Below the pieces are notes generated by a model that worked only from the letters and a program-made list of their open reading frames with translations, did not search any database and was not told where the DNA came from. From assembly GCA_047936785.1 (NCBI GenBank), contig CP176394.1: a stretch of 64,000 nucleotides of DNA; one strand, given 5' to 3'. The position numbers were made by a program, and so were the translations under genes. The DNA is from Acidaminobacterium chupaoyuni. GTDB lineage: Bacteria; Bacillota; Clostridia; Oscillospirales; Butyricicoccaceae. Below, in pieces: positions 23,974 through 31,473 of the stretch. Within the stretch, counting starts at the first letter, position 1. Each line of letters opens with the position of its first letter.

Positions 23974-23998
23974 AGGAGCCGTCTCGGCTCCTGTTTTT
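23974..23998 (+). terminator. Terminator after the small plus-strand gene
   Basis: AGGAGCCG pairs with CGGCTCCT across a 3-base loop and is followed by GTTTTTTA on the plus strand. Confidence 0.85.
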
Positions 23999-24030
23999 TA
24001 TTTCCCGACATCCCGCGGGGCAAAAGTTCC

Positions 24031-24210
24031 TCATTTCCCGTCATCGGGCTGTTTTTGGCTTTTTCGCCCGGGTTCCTCTTCTTCCGTCAAAAATCCCCCG
24101 CAAAAAGGGCATTCAAATGTGGTCATTCGGCATCGTGTGCCGAAATATTCCACCGTTTCCGTCATTCTTCGTGGTGCCGTCACTTCTTTTCCGCATTCTT
24201 TACACTGCAT
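24031..24210 (-). CDS. Small zinc-ribbon protein, first early phage gene
   Basis: A 59-residue protein with CKECGKE near the N-terminus and CPFCGGF near residue 37, two CxxC knuckles that should hold one zinc. The rest is charged. It is the first gene behind the promoter with the SOS box and operators, so it is an early gene kept off by the repressor and LexA. ATG at 24210 follows AAGGAG. Function unknown. Confidence 0.7.
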   Translation of the reverse strand: MQCKECGKEVTAPRRMTETVEYFGTRCRMTTFECPFCGGFLTEEEEPGRKSQKQPDDGK

Positions 24211-24222
24211 TTTTCTCTCCTT

Positions 24223-24288
24223 GTTGCATTTTTGGGATATTATTTTCAAAAAAATTTGTTTCGTTTTTCTGTTGCATTTTTGGGATAT
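24223..24288. promoter_or_regulatory. Two 18-bp direct repeats, probable repressor operators
   Basis: GTTGCATTTTTGGGATAT occurs at 24223-24240 and again at 24271-24288. They lie between the early promoter and the zinc-ribbon start. Their GTTGCA core recurs near the repressor promoter. Confidence 0.65.
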
Positions 24289-24292
24289 CTCG

Positions 24293-24322
24293 ATCATAGC
24301 AGAACATTTGTTCTTTTGTCAA
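24293..24322 (-). promoter_or_regulatory. Early phage promoter with embedded LexA (SOS) box
   Basis: Minus strand TTGACA (24317-24322), 18-base spacer, TATGAT (24293-24298). The spacer holds AGAACATTTGTTCT (24301-24314), a palindrome fitting the Firmicute LexA core GAAC-N4-GTTC. LexA bound here would block polymerase. Confidence 0.8.
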
Positions 24323-24325
24323 CCC

Positions 24326-24362
24326 ATATTTGCAACTTATTTTCTTTTGTTGTTGCATATAT
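24326..24362. promoter_or_regulatory. Inverted repeat overlapping the repressor promoter, probable operator
   Basis: ATATTTGCAAC (24326-24336) and GTTGCATATAT (24352-24362) are inverted copies and share GTTGCA with the direct repeats at 24223-24288. The right arm covers the -35 of the repressor promoter. Confidence 0.6.
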
Positions 24363-24381
24363 AGTTTTCACATGATATACT
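24353..24381 (+). promoter_or_regulatory. Promoter of the repressor gene
   Basis: TTGCAT (24353-24358), 17-base spacer, TATACT (24376-24381), 43 bases before the repressor ATG. The -35 lies in an operator-like arm, so the repressor probably controls itself. Confidence 0.8.
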
Positions 24382-24423
24382 GTTTTCATCAATCAACCAA
24401 TCATATGGCCGGGAGGGTATGCT

Positions 24424-24792
24424 ATGAATCGCCCACAAGATCTCAACGCCACTGCGCTTCGCCTTCGTCAACGCCGCACAGAGCTTAATCTCAGCCTGCA
24501 GCAGGTGGCCGAGCGCACAGGTATGAGCCGTTCCACCTTGCAGCGTTATGAAACCGGGGGAATCCGCAATCTTCCGGTAGACCGGCTCAAAGTGCTGGCC
24601 GATGCGCTGCAAACCACTCCCGAGTGGATCATGGGGCTTCCCCAACCGCTGGGGCAAGATCCCGAGCTCATGGATTACTTGGAAGAACTGAAAAATCGCA
24701 GCGAAATGCGGATGCTCTTCAAATTGGCGAAAGACGCAACCAAAGAAGATGTGGAGCGGGCGGTCAAAATCATTGAAGCGTTAAAAAAATAG
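24424..24792 (+). CDS. cI-like phage repressor (XRE family)
   Basis: A 122-residue protein with an XRE helix-turn-helix at about 9-65: LRLRQRRTELNLSLQQVAER then TGMSRSTLQRYETGGIRNLP. The C-terminal half (residues 75-122) is helical (EELKNRSEMRMLFKLAKDAT) and probably dimerises. No LexA-type peptidase domain is seen, so it would not cleave itself; induction would need another route such as the ImmA-like neighbour or the SOS box. GGGAGGG precedes the ATG. It is divergent from the early genes with likely operators between. Confidence 0.85.
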   Translation: MNRPQDLNATALRLRQRRTELNLSLQQVAERTGMSRSTLQRYETGGIRNLPVDRLKVLADALQTTPEWIMGLPQPLGQDPELMDYLEELKNRSEMRMLFKLAKDATKEDVERAVKIIEALKK

Positions 24793-24813
24793 CCTTTACG
24801 GGGGTTCTTCATC

Positions 24814-25026
24814 TTGGATCGAATTTTCATCCGCCCTTTGGCCCTGCCGGCCCGCGTTCACGCCGTAACTGTAACAGATGAAAACGGCGATTTTAATGTT
24901 TATGTCAACACGCAGATCTGTTCCGCCCTTCAAGAAGATGCCTGTGTGCATGAGCTTCGCCATATCCGCCTGCAGCATTTTTACGATCACGAACCGGTCA
25001 TCATCAACGAGCTTTTGGCTCACTGA
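24814..25026 (+). CDS. Short ImmA/IrrE-like protein with HExxH motif
   Basis: A 70-residue protein read from TTG behind GGGGG. CVHELRHIRLQHFYDHE near residue 44 contains HELRH, the HExxH zinc-peptidase motif of ImmA/IrrE proteins, with a further histidine downstream. ImmA proteases cleave partner phage repressors and lift immunity. Full ImmA domains are usually over 120 residues, so this is a minimal or eroded version. It follows the repressor by 21 bases, the usual pairing. Whether it is active is open. Confidence 0.6.
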   Translation: MDRIFIRPLALPARVHAVTVTDENGDFNVYVNTQICSALQEDACVHELRHIRLQHFYDHEPVIINELLAH

Positions 25027-25046
25027 TTTTTTTGAAAGGATCTGTT

Positions 25047-26375
25047 ATGCCCAACCAAAACTTCACACAGGGAAATCTCACCAAGGCTTTGCTGCGTTTT
25101 TCCGTTCCGCTGGTGCTTTCCGGCCTCTTGCAGCAGCTTTATCAAATCATCGATTCTTTGATCGTTGGCAATCTGGTGGGTGAAAACGCCTTGGCTGCGG
25201 CCGGCGCTTCTTCACCCATTTCAAATATTTTTATTTTCCTGCTTTCCGGTCTGGTCTCCGGCTGCACCATTCTCGTTTCGCATGCCTATGGCGCCGGCGA
25301 TCATGCAAAGGTCGGCCGCACATGCGCGACTTTTACTTATTTTCTGCTGGCGGTCTCTGTTGTCACCGCGCTGACGGGGTTTGCGCTGCATCAGCCTCTG
25401 CTGCGTCTGCTCCATACACCCGCCTCTCTGCTTGCCGATGCGGGCGCCTATCTTTCCATCATCTTTCTGGGCGTGCCGTTTCTGGCCTATTATAATTTAG
25501 CGGGCGCTCTTTTGCGCGGCGTCGGCAACAGCCGCACCCCGCTTGTGGCCATTCTCATCGCTTCCATTGTCAATGTGGGGCTCGACCTGCTGTTTGTGGG
25601 CGTGTTTCATTATGGGCTGGCGGGGGCGGCGGCGGCCACCGTCATTGCTCAGGCGCTTTCCGCTTTTTATCTCTATTTCTATCTCCGCCGCGGCAGCGAT
25701 CTGTTCTTCTCTTTTTCCAAAGCCGATTGCAGCCGCAGTGTGCTTCATGAAGGCCTGACGCTGGGCCTGCCCCGTGTCATCCAATCCGCCGTTTCTTCTG
25801 TGGGTTCCCTTCTGCTGCAAAACATCATGAATTCTTTCGGTGTTGCCACCGTGGCCGCCATTACCACCGCCTATCGTGTGGATTCTCTGGCCATTCTGCC
25901 GGTGCTGAATCTCTCTGTCGCCATCTCTGTGTTCACCGGCCAAAATCTTGGCGGCGGCGACTGCCGGCGTGCGGAAGAATGCCTGAAAAAAGGCACCCGC
26001 CTCACCACCTATGTCACCTGCCTGCTGACTCTTTTGTTCGTCACCTGCGGTTTTTGGGTGCTCAAGCTCTTCGGCGTTTCCGATGCCGTGGCGTCGCAGG
26101 GCCAGCGCTTTTTCTGGTTTGCCGCGGCGTTTTATCCCATTTTGGGTGTCTCTGAAAGTTTTTCCGGTTTTCTTCAGGGGGCAAAAGATGTGCGCTTTGT
26201 TGCCATCGCCAATGTCAGCGCTCTTGTTTTGCGCGTGGCGCTTTCCTACCTGCTGGCGGGTGTTATCGGCCGTGATATCATTGCCGTCAGCGAATCGGTC
26301 TCGTGGCTTTTCGGCATGCTTCTTTTTGTGGGCCGCTATCGCAGCAGAAAATGGCTTTCCGCGCCGCAGCATTAA
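25047..26375 (+). CDS. MATE family efflux transporter
   Basis: A 442-residue, 12-helix MATE exporter. TKALLRFSVPLVLSGLLQQL then YQIIDSLIVGNLVGENALAA at the start and the similar LTLGLPRVIQSAVSSVGSLL in the second half show the two-fold repeat. The ATG at 25047 follows AAAGGA, only 20 bases after the ImmA-like gene, with no promoter or terminator seen between them. The repressor, ImmA-like gene and this exporter may therefore be one transcript, although it is probably a host gene. A terminator follows at 26403-26437. Confidence 0.9.
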   Translation: MPNQNFTQGNLTKALLRFSVPLVLSGLLQQLYQIIDSLIVGNLVGENALAAAGASSPISNIFIFLLSGLVSGCTILVSHAYGAGDHAKVGRTCATFTYFLLAVSVVTALTGFALHQPLLRLLHTPASLLADAGAYLSIIFLGVPFLAYYNLAGALLRGVGNSRTPLVAILIASIVNVGLDLLFVGVFHYGLAGAAAATVIAQALSAFYLYFYLRRGSDLFFSFSKADCSRSVLHEGLTLGLPRVIQSAVSSVGSLLLQNIMNSFGVATVAAITTAYRVDSLAILPVLNLSVAISVFTGQNLGGGDCRRAEECLKKGTRLTTYVTCLLTLLFVTCGFWVLKLFGVSDAVASQGQRFFWFAAAFYPILGVSESFSGFLQGAKDVRFVAIANVSALVLRVALSYLLAGVIGRDIIAVSESVSWLFGMLLFVGRYRSRKWLSAPQH

Positions 26376-26402
26376 AAAATCCAATATCCTTTCACATAGC
26401 AA

Positions 26403-26437
26403 AAGGGCGTCGCCGTTTTAAAAACGGCGACGCCCTT
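26403..26437. terminator. Bidirectional terminator between convergent genes
   Basis: AAGGGCGTCGCCGTTTT pairs with its complement AAAACGGCGACGCCCTT. Short T-runs follow on both strands, serving the MATE gene and the threonine aldolase. Confidence 0.88.
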
Positions 26438-26469
26438 AAACTTTCTTTTTGAAAAAGATGGTGTTCTTC

Positions 26470-27519
26470 TTATTTTTCCTGCCAGTTCAAAATATCTTCC
26501 GCCAAAGTTCTGGCGTCTTCCATGCTGGTTGCCCAGCTGGTGCAAAAACGCACAGCTGTATGGTTCTCATCCATGCGGTCCATGGTGGCGTAAGCATATT
26601 TTTCCGCGAATTCTTTCATCATGCCGTTGGGCAAAATGGGGAACTGCTGATTGGTGGGGGAAGGGCAAAGGAACGATAATCCTTTTTTGATGCAGGCTTC
26701 CCGAATAAGAGTCGCCGCTTCGTTGGCGTGCCTGCCCATTTCATAATAAAGCCCGTTTTCGAATAAAGTTTCAAATTGCAGCCCCATCAGGCGGCCTTTG
26801 GCAAACATCGCGCCCTTCTGCTTGATAATATATAACAGATCCTGCTGCAAAGTGGGGTTGAGCACCACCAGCGCTTCGCCGAACAGCGCGCCCACTTTTG
26901 TGCCGCCGATATAAAACACATCGCAGTTTGCGGCGATATCTTTCAGATCAAGGTCGGTTCCCGGCGCTGTCAGGCCATATCCCATTCTCGCCCCGTCGAT
27001 AAATAAATAAAGATCATTCTTTTGGCAAGTGGCATAAAGCGCTTCCAGTTCCTTTTTGGTATAAAGCGTTCCCATTTCGGTGGGATGAGAAATATAAACC
27101 ATTTTCGGCTGCACCATGTGCACCTGTGTTTCATCGCCGTAATGGGCATCGATCACTTTTTGCACCTGCTGCGCCGTCAATTTTCCATCCACACAGTCGC
27201 GCTGCGCCAAAACCTTGTGGCCGGTGGCCTCAATAGCGCCGCTTTCATGGATGTTTACATGGCCGGTTTCAGCCGCAATGACCCCCTGGTGGGGCCGCAG
27301 CGCCGCAGAAATCACGATCAGGTTGGTCTGTGTTCCGCCGGGGATGAATCTCACCAGCGCGTTTTTCGGGTTGCCGCATTCTTTCAAGATCAGCTCCGCC
27401 GCATGGGCGCAATAATGGTCTTCCCCATATCCGGGGGTCTGTTCCATGTTGGTTTCCACCAGTTTTTTCAAAATAGCCGGATGCGCGCCTTCACTGTAAT
27501 CGCAATTGAATCGAATCAT
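26470..27519 (-). CDS. Low-specificity threonine aldolase-type PLP enzyme
   Basis: A 349-residue fold-type I PLP enzyme of the threonine aldolase / beta-eliminating lyase family, which splits threonine or related beta-hydroxy amino acids to glycine and an aldehyde. FIPGGTQTNLIVISAALRP near residue 60 is the phosphate-binding turn, HVNIHESGAIEATGHKVLA contains the ring-stacking histidine, FIDGARMGYGL near 175 holds the PLP aspartate, and YIGGTKVGALFGEALV near 205 carries the Schiff-base lysine. Single gene with its terminator shared with the MATE gene. Preference for L-threonine, allo-threonine or another substrate cannot be told. Confidence 0.85.
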   Translation of the reverse strand: MIRFNCDYSEGAHPAILKKLVETNMEQTPGYGEDHYCAHAAELILKECGNPKNALVRFIPGGTQTNLIVISAALRPHQGVIAAETGHVNIHESGAIEATGHKVLAQRDCVDGKLTAQQVQKVIDAHYGDETQVHMVQPKMVYISHPTEMGTLYTKKELEALYATCQKNDLYLFIDGARMGYGLTAPGTDLDLKDIAANCDVFYIGGTKVGALFGEALVVLNPTLQQDLLYIIKQKGAMFAKGRLMGLQFETLFENGLYYEMGRHANEAATLIREACIKKGLSFLCPSPTNQQFPILPNGMMKEFAEKYAYATMDRMDENHTAVRFCTSWATSMEDARTLAEDILNWQEK

Positions 27520-27552
27520 TTTCTTTCTCGCTCCATTCTATTTTATGTTGTC

Positions 27553-28293
27553 TTACCAATCAAATTTCTGCCTTTTCGCCCTGACCGCGGTGGTCTCTTC
27601 CTTCGTTTGCGGCGCAGCCCCCTGCTCCGCAGAAAGGGTTCTCGCTTTCATAAAGAAATCATAAACGGGCTTCAAATATAAGAATTCCCGCCCTAAAAAA
27701 GCCGCCAGTTCCGGGTTTTCCAACAGATCATAGGTTCCGTTTTTGATAACAGAGATGCTTTTTCGATCCAGCCACAACCGTTCTTTCGCCGATGCGCCCG
27801 GATATTTGCTGCGCTTATAGCTTTCGCCTTCCCGCAAAAAACCATATCGGTCGATGGCCTTTTCCGCTTCTTCAAACGCTTCGTCACCCTGCAAAACCAT
27901 TTTGCGGATGTTCGCCATTGCGTCGGTGCCCGCGCGGTAAAACCCGCATCCCCAGCGCACCTTATCGGGTGAAAATTCAAAAAAGAAAGCGGGCGGCCCG
28001 TTTTCTTCGCTTTTTTCCCGAAGAAAAACACACCAGATCACATCACGAAAAGTCGATTTATCCTTTGTGAACCGCGTATCACGATAAATTCGAGAAATGG
28101 AACGCCCGATTTTCGGTTCCGCGATCAGCTGGTCGTCGATCTCCCAAAGCGGCCTCTGCAAATCGGTCACCAAAGCTCTCATGGGCTTCAATACGCTTTC
28201 TTCATATTCGGATTTATGCGCCAAAAACCATTCTTTGCTGTCGCGCATTTTGTTTTCTGCTAAAAACGCCAGTGCCTTTTGGGAAAACGCCAT
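27553..28293 (-). CDS. DUF2461 / TIGR02453 family protein
   Basis: A 246-residue protein matching DUF2461: ALAFLAENKMRDSKEWFLAH at the start, ISRIYRDTRFTKDKSTFRD near residue 85, and AFFFEFSPDKVRWGCGFYRA near 120 are the usual blocks. The family is widespread and of unknown function. It lies 33 bases upstream of the threonine aldolase in the same direction, so the two may be cotranscribed. Confidence 0.88.
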   Translation of the reverse strand: MAFSQKALAFLAENKMRDSKEWFLAHKSEYEESVLKPMRALVTDLQRPLWEIDDQLIAEPKIGRSISRIYRDTRFTKDKSTFRDVIWCVFLREKSEENGPPAFFFEFSPDKVRWGCGFYRAGTDAMANIRKMVLQGDEAFEEAEKAIDRYGFLREGESYKRSKYPGASAKERLWLDRKSISVIKNGTYDLLENPELAAFLGREFLYLKPVYDFFMKARTLSAEQGAAPQTKEETTAVRAKRQKFDW

Positions 28294-28412
28294 TCAGCGA
28301 ACACCTTCTTTCTGCTCTTCTTTTTCTATTTTGAGGTTTTGCGGTTTCTTTGTCAAGCGTTACGCCGCGCTCCATTTAAAGAAATCTTAAGAATTACGCA
28401 AAGCTTTCGCTC

Positions 28413-28441
28413 TTGTCTTTTATCTTGTATTGCAGTATTAT
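28413..28441 (+). promoter_or_regulatory. Sigma-A-type promoter of the LtaS-like gene
   Basis: TTGTCT (28413-28418), 17-base spacer, TATTAT (28436-28441), 40 bases before the ATG. Confidence 0.65.
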
Positions 28442-28481
28442 TACAAGTAGTACAGAAGTTTTTTATGTTAGGAGGGCTTCC

Positions 28482-30335
28482 ATGAAATGGCTTTCGAAAG
28501 TCTCCCTTTTAAAAATGCGGCATTTTCGTCAAATGCTCTTCTTTTGTTTTCCGCTTTTTCTCAATTTGATTCTATATCTGAATATGCTGCCGCCGCGCTC
28601 TTTGGCCCCGGCCACGCCGCTTTATGTGTTTGATCGCAGCGCGGTGGGTCGTTTCCTGCTTTCCACCCTGCTGCTGGCGCTGCTGTTCTTCATTTTAAAT
28701 GCGCTGCTCCATCGTGCCTGGCTTGCGGGGCTTGTGCTTTCGGCGCCGCTTTATGTCATCAGCCTTGTTGATTTTTATAAATTTTATTCCTTGGGCACAC
28801 GCATCGCCGCCGATGATATCGTCATGGTTTTCAGCCTTGCCGACCTGTGGAACCCAAAAGGCGCCCAAAGCGGCGGGTTGTTCTTTTCGCCGATGCTTCT
28901 GTTCACACTGCCGTTTCTTCTGTTGCTTCTTTATATGATGCGTGCGCTGCGGGTGGAAAATTCTTTTCATCTTCGCAACAAACGCGTGGTCTGTCTCATT
29001 CTTTCCCTGTGGATGCTCGGTTCGGTAACGCAGGGCAATCTGGCCTATCAGATCTTCGATCCGCAAATGCAGGCCTATGAAGCCGTCCCCTCCGATTCCC
29101 ATGTGAAACCTCAGCTCACTTCGGTAGATTGCCTCATCGGTTCTCTCTATTATGATGATTACGAAGACCCTCGCGCCACCAAAGAAACCGTCGCCTCCAT
29201 CATTGATGAATATGCACCGCAAAAAGGTCATTCCGTGCGGCCCGATATCATCGTGATCATGAGCGAAAGCTATTTTGATCTTAACCGTGTCAAAGATCTG
29301 AAAATTTCCGAAGATCTTTATACGGGTCTGCGCCGGATGCAGAATCAGGGCGGCTGCGGCCGCATCGCGGTTCCCGCTTTCGGCGGGGGCACAGCTTCCA
29401 CCGAATATGAAGTGCTCAGCGGAACTTCAAACGCCGCGCTGCAAGATACCCGTTCCCCCTACAGCGGCATTTCCGATTCCGACCATCTGCCCACTTTCTG
29501 TGATTATTTCAAAAGCCTCGGCTATGAAAGTTCCTATGTTCACCCGTTCAAAAGCAGCTTTTATAACCGTTTCAATGCGTTCACCGCCATGGGGTTCGAT
29601 CATCTTTTGTTTCAAGATACCCTAACGGTTCCTCTGCGCGATTATCCCCGCGATATGCACATCAGCGATGAAACGCTCACCGATCAGATCCTTGCGCAGC
29701 TCAAAGCCAACACCGGCGCCCCCCAGTTCATTTGGGCCACCTCCATGCAGAACCACACCCCTTATGTCACTTTATCAGAATCCGATCCGCGTTTGGTTTC
29801 TGCCCCCGAAGGCTCTGTCACCCCCGCTGAGCTGGATGGGATCAACGCCTATGCTGTGGGTCTGCGCGATACCAACCGGGCGTTAGAGCGTTTGCTCGAT
29901 GCCATCGATCAGCGTGACCGTCCCACCGCGCTTCTGTTTTTTGGTGACCATCATCCCCTGCTGGAAGGCTATAAAAAGCTTAATCATATCGGCAATGAAT
30001 CCATCTATCGCTCGGTGGATACCCTGACCACCGATTACGCGTTCTATACGAATTATTCCATCCCCAAAACCGAAGTTGCGGGAATGCCGGAAAATCATTG
30101 TTTCTCAGCCTATTATTTAATGGATGTTTTTCTTACCGCGCTGGGAATGCCCAAATCCTCTTACCTTTCTTTTCTGGATGCGGGTCTTGCCCAGCTGCCG
30201 CTTCACACCGCGCGGATTCCTGTTCCCATCTCTTCTTCCGCCACGCAAAACTGGCTTGAAAAGCTTGAGATTCTCTCCTACGACCGCCATGGCGGCGAGC
30301 ATTTCAGCGCCGGCTGCGAGCGCATCGCCCCTTAA
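28482..30335 (+). CDS. LtaS-like sulfatase-family phosphoglycerol/alkaline transferase
   Basis: A 617-residue membrane enzyme. Five hydrophobic segments in residues 1-175 anchor an extracellular sulfatase-fold domain. Metal and catalytic motifs of lipoteichoic acid synthases are present: DIIVIMSESYFDL near residue 265 (metal Glu), FGGGTASTEYEVLSG near 305 (catalytic Thr), and LFFGDHHPLLEGY near 490 (metal Asp-His). LtaS moves glycerol phosphate from phosphatidylglycerol to a growing chain. AGGAGG precedes the ATG. Related enzymes decorate lipids or glycans, so lipoteichoic acid synthesis is likely but not certain. Single gene with promoter and terminator. Confidence 0.87.
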   Translation: MKWLSKVSLLKMRHFRQMLFFCFPLFLNLILYLNMLPPRSLAPATPLYVFDRSAVGRFLLSTLLLALLFFILNALLHRAWLAGLVLSAPLYVISLVDFYKFYSLGTRIAADDIVMVFSLADLWNPKGAQSGGLFFSPMLLFTLPFLLLLLYMMRALRVENSFHLRNKRVVCLILSLWMLGSVTQGNLAYQIFDPQMQAYEAVPSDSHVKPQLTSVDCLIGSLYYDDYEDPRATKETVASIIDEYAPQKGHSVRPDIIVIMSESYFDLNRVKDLKISEDLYTGLRRMQNQGGCGRIAVPAFGGGTASTEYEVLSGTSNAALQDTRSPYSGISDSDHLPTFCDYFKSLGYESSYVHPFKSSFYNRFNAFTAMGFDHLLFQDTLTVPLRDYPRDMHISDETLTDQILAQLKANTGAPQFIWATSMQNHTPYVTLSESDPRLVSAPEGSVTPAELDGINAYAVGLRDTNRALERLLDAIDQRDRPTALLFFGDHHPLLEGYKKLNHIGNESIYRSVDTLTTDYAFYTNYSIPKTEVAGMPENHCFSAYYLMDVFLTALGMPKSSYLSFLDAGLAQLPLHTARIPVPISSSATQNWLEKLEILSYDRHGGEHFSAGCERIAP

Positions 30336-30359
30336 ATCTGCTCCCCCTTTCTTCCCATA

Positions 30360-30415
30360 ACACCCCCAAAGCCACGCGGCATTTGATGCTGCCCTGTGCT
30401 TTGGGGGTGTCCTTT
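30360..30415 (+). terminator. Terminator of the LtaS-like gene
   Basis: ACACCCCCAAAGC pairs with GCTTTGGGGGTGT around a 25-base loop and is followed by CCTTTTTC. Confidence 0.85.
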
Positions 30416-30427
30416 TTCTTTTTGAAG

Positions 30428-30469
30428 GCAAGAAAAAAGCCTGTGAAATCAATGATTTCACAGGCTTTT
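30428..30469 (-). terminator. Terminator downstream of tRNA-Thr
   Basis: AAAGCCTGTGAAATCA pairs with its complement around a short loop, with TTTTTTCTT on the minus strand. The plus strand also has TTTT. Confidence 0.85.
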
Positions 30470-30543
30470 GGAGCGGGTGAGCGGATTTACACCACTATCT
30501 TTTATCAGGAAGACAAACGACTTAAAAGTTAGTCTACACCCAC

Positions 30544-30619
<76 letters not shown>

Positions 30620-30676
30620 ACTTTCGATGTTGCTAAATCATTATAGCCGATATTCCCTTTATTGTCCAGTCTTTTC

Positions 30677-31342
30677 TCAAACTTTTTTCCGCGGCAGCAT
30701 TTTTGCGGCGCTTTCCGCGAAAGTTTCGTGTTTCACTTCTTTGATTTCGAAGTGCATCAGTTTAAACACCAACTGCATCATCGGCCCGCCCAGCAAAGTG
30801 ATAAAAACCGTGCCGACGCCCACTTGACCGCCCAGAAGAATGCCCAAAAGCAGGGCCACTCCTTCTGTGATGGCGCGGCAAACGCCCACGGGCCATCCGC
30901 TTTTTCTCGTGAAATGCACCATCAGGCTGTCTCTGGGCCCCGCGCCCAAACCGGCGCTCACATACATCCAGATGCCGATGGCCAAAATGATCGATGCAGC
31001 GATGCCATATGCCATGCCGGGTAAAATTTTGCCGCTCAGCCGCGGGATGATCTTCAAAGCCAGAATCACATCGATCATCCAGCCGATGACCACAATGTTT
31101 AAAACCGAACCGATGCCCAGCCGCTCTTTGGCAAAATAATCATAAAGGATAATGACCAGCCCCACGGCAATGGATGCCTGCCCATAGCTCAGCGGCGTAT
31201 GAAGAGAAATGCCGTGATGAAAGGCATCCCATGGCCCAAGGCCGATATTGGCCTGATAATAAAAACAGCTGGATAATGCGATCAAAGCAAAGCCCCCGAA
31301 TAACAGCAGAAAGCGTTTGCCATAGCTTGCGGTTTGCGGCAT
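30677..31342 (-). CDS. YczE/YitT-type integral membrane protein
   Basis: A 221-residue protein with five or six hydrophobic helices. SCFYYQANIGLGPWDAFHHG near residue 25 and its weak repeat MYVSAGLGAGPRDSLMVHF near 128 are the paired motifs of the YczE/YyaS family. Family function is unknown; some members sit near regulators or antibiotic loci. It lies 57 bases from the tRNA gene in the same direction. No transport substrate can be named. Confidence 0.8.
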   Translation of the reverse strand: MPQTASYGKRFLLLFGGFALIALSSCFYYQANIGLGPWDAFHHGISLHTPLSYGQASIAVGLVIILYDYFAKERLGIGSVLNIVVIGWMIDVILALKIIPRLSGKILPGMAYGIAASIILAIGIWMYVSAGLGAGPRDSLMVHFTRKSGWPVGVCRAITEGVALLLGILLGGQVGVGTVFITLLGGPMMQLVFKLMHFEIKEVKHETFAESAAKMLPRKKV

Positions 31343-31419
31343 AGAAGAACCCCATTTCTTTTTGTTAAGTCGCTTAATATTTAGAGTGTATCATGTGCGC
31401 CGCCGCCCGTCAATCCATA

Positions 31420-31451
31420 AAAGAAGAAAGAGGGGCTTTTTTCCCCTCTTT
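31420..31451 (-). terminator. Terminator of metNIQ
   Basis: AAAGAGGGG pairs with CCCCTCTTT around a 7-base loop and is followed on the minus strand by CTTCTTTT. Confidence 0.75.
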
Positions 31452-31473
31452 TCTCCTTATTATATAATAGCTT

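Noticed and set aside
24223..24288. CRISPR-like pair of repeats
   Set aside because: Only two copies, no cas genes, and the position between divergent phage promoters fits operators.
6280..25046. Attachment-site direct repeats flanking the phage island
   Set aside because: I found no convincing matching repeats at the two borders, and no integrase is present to give a site type.
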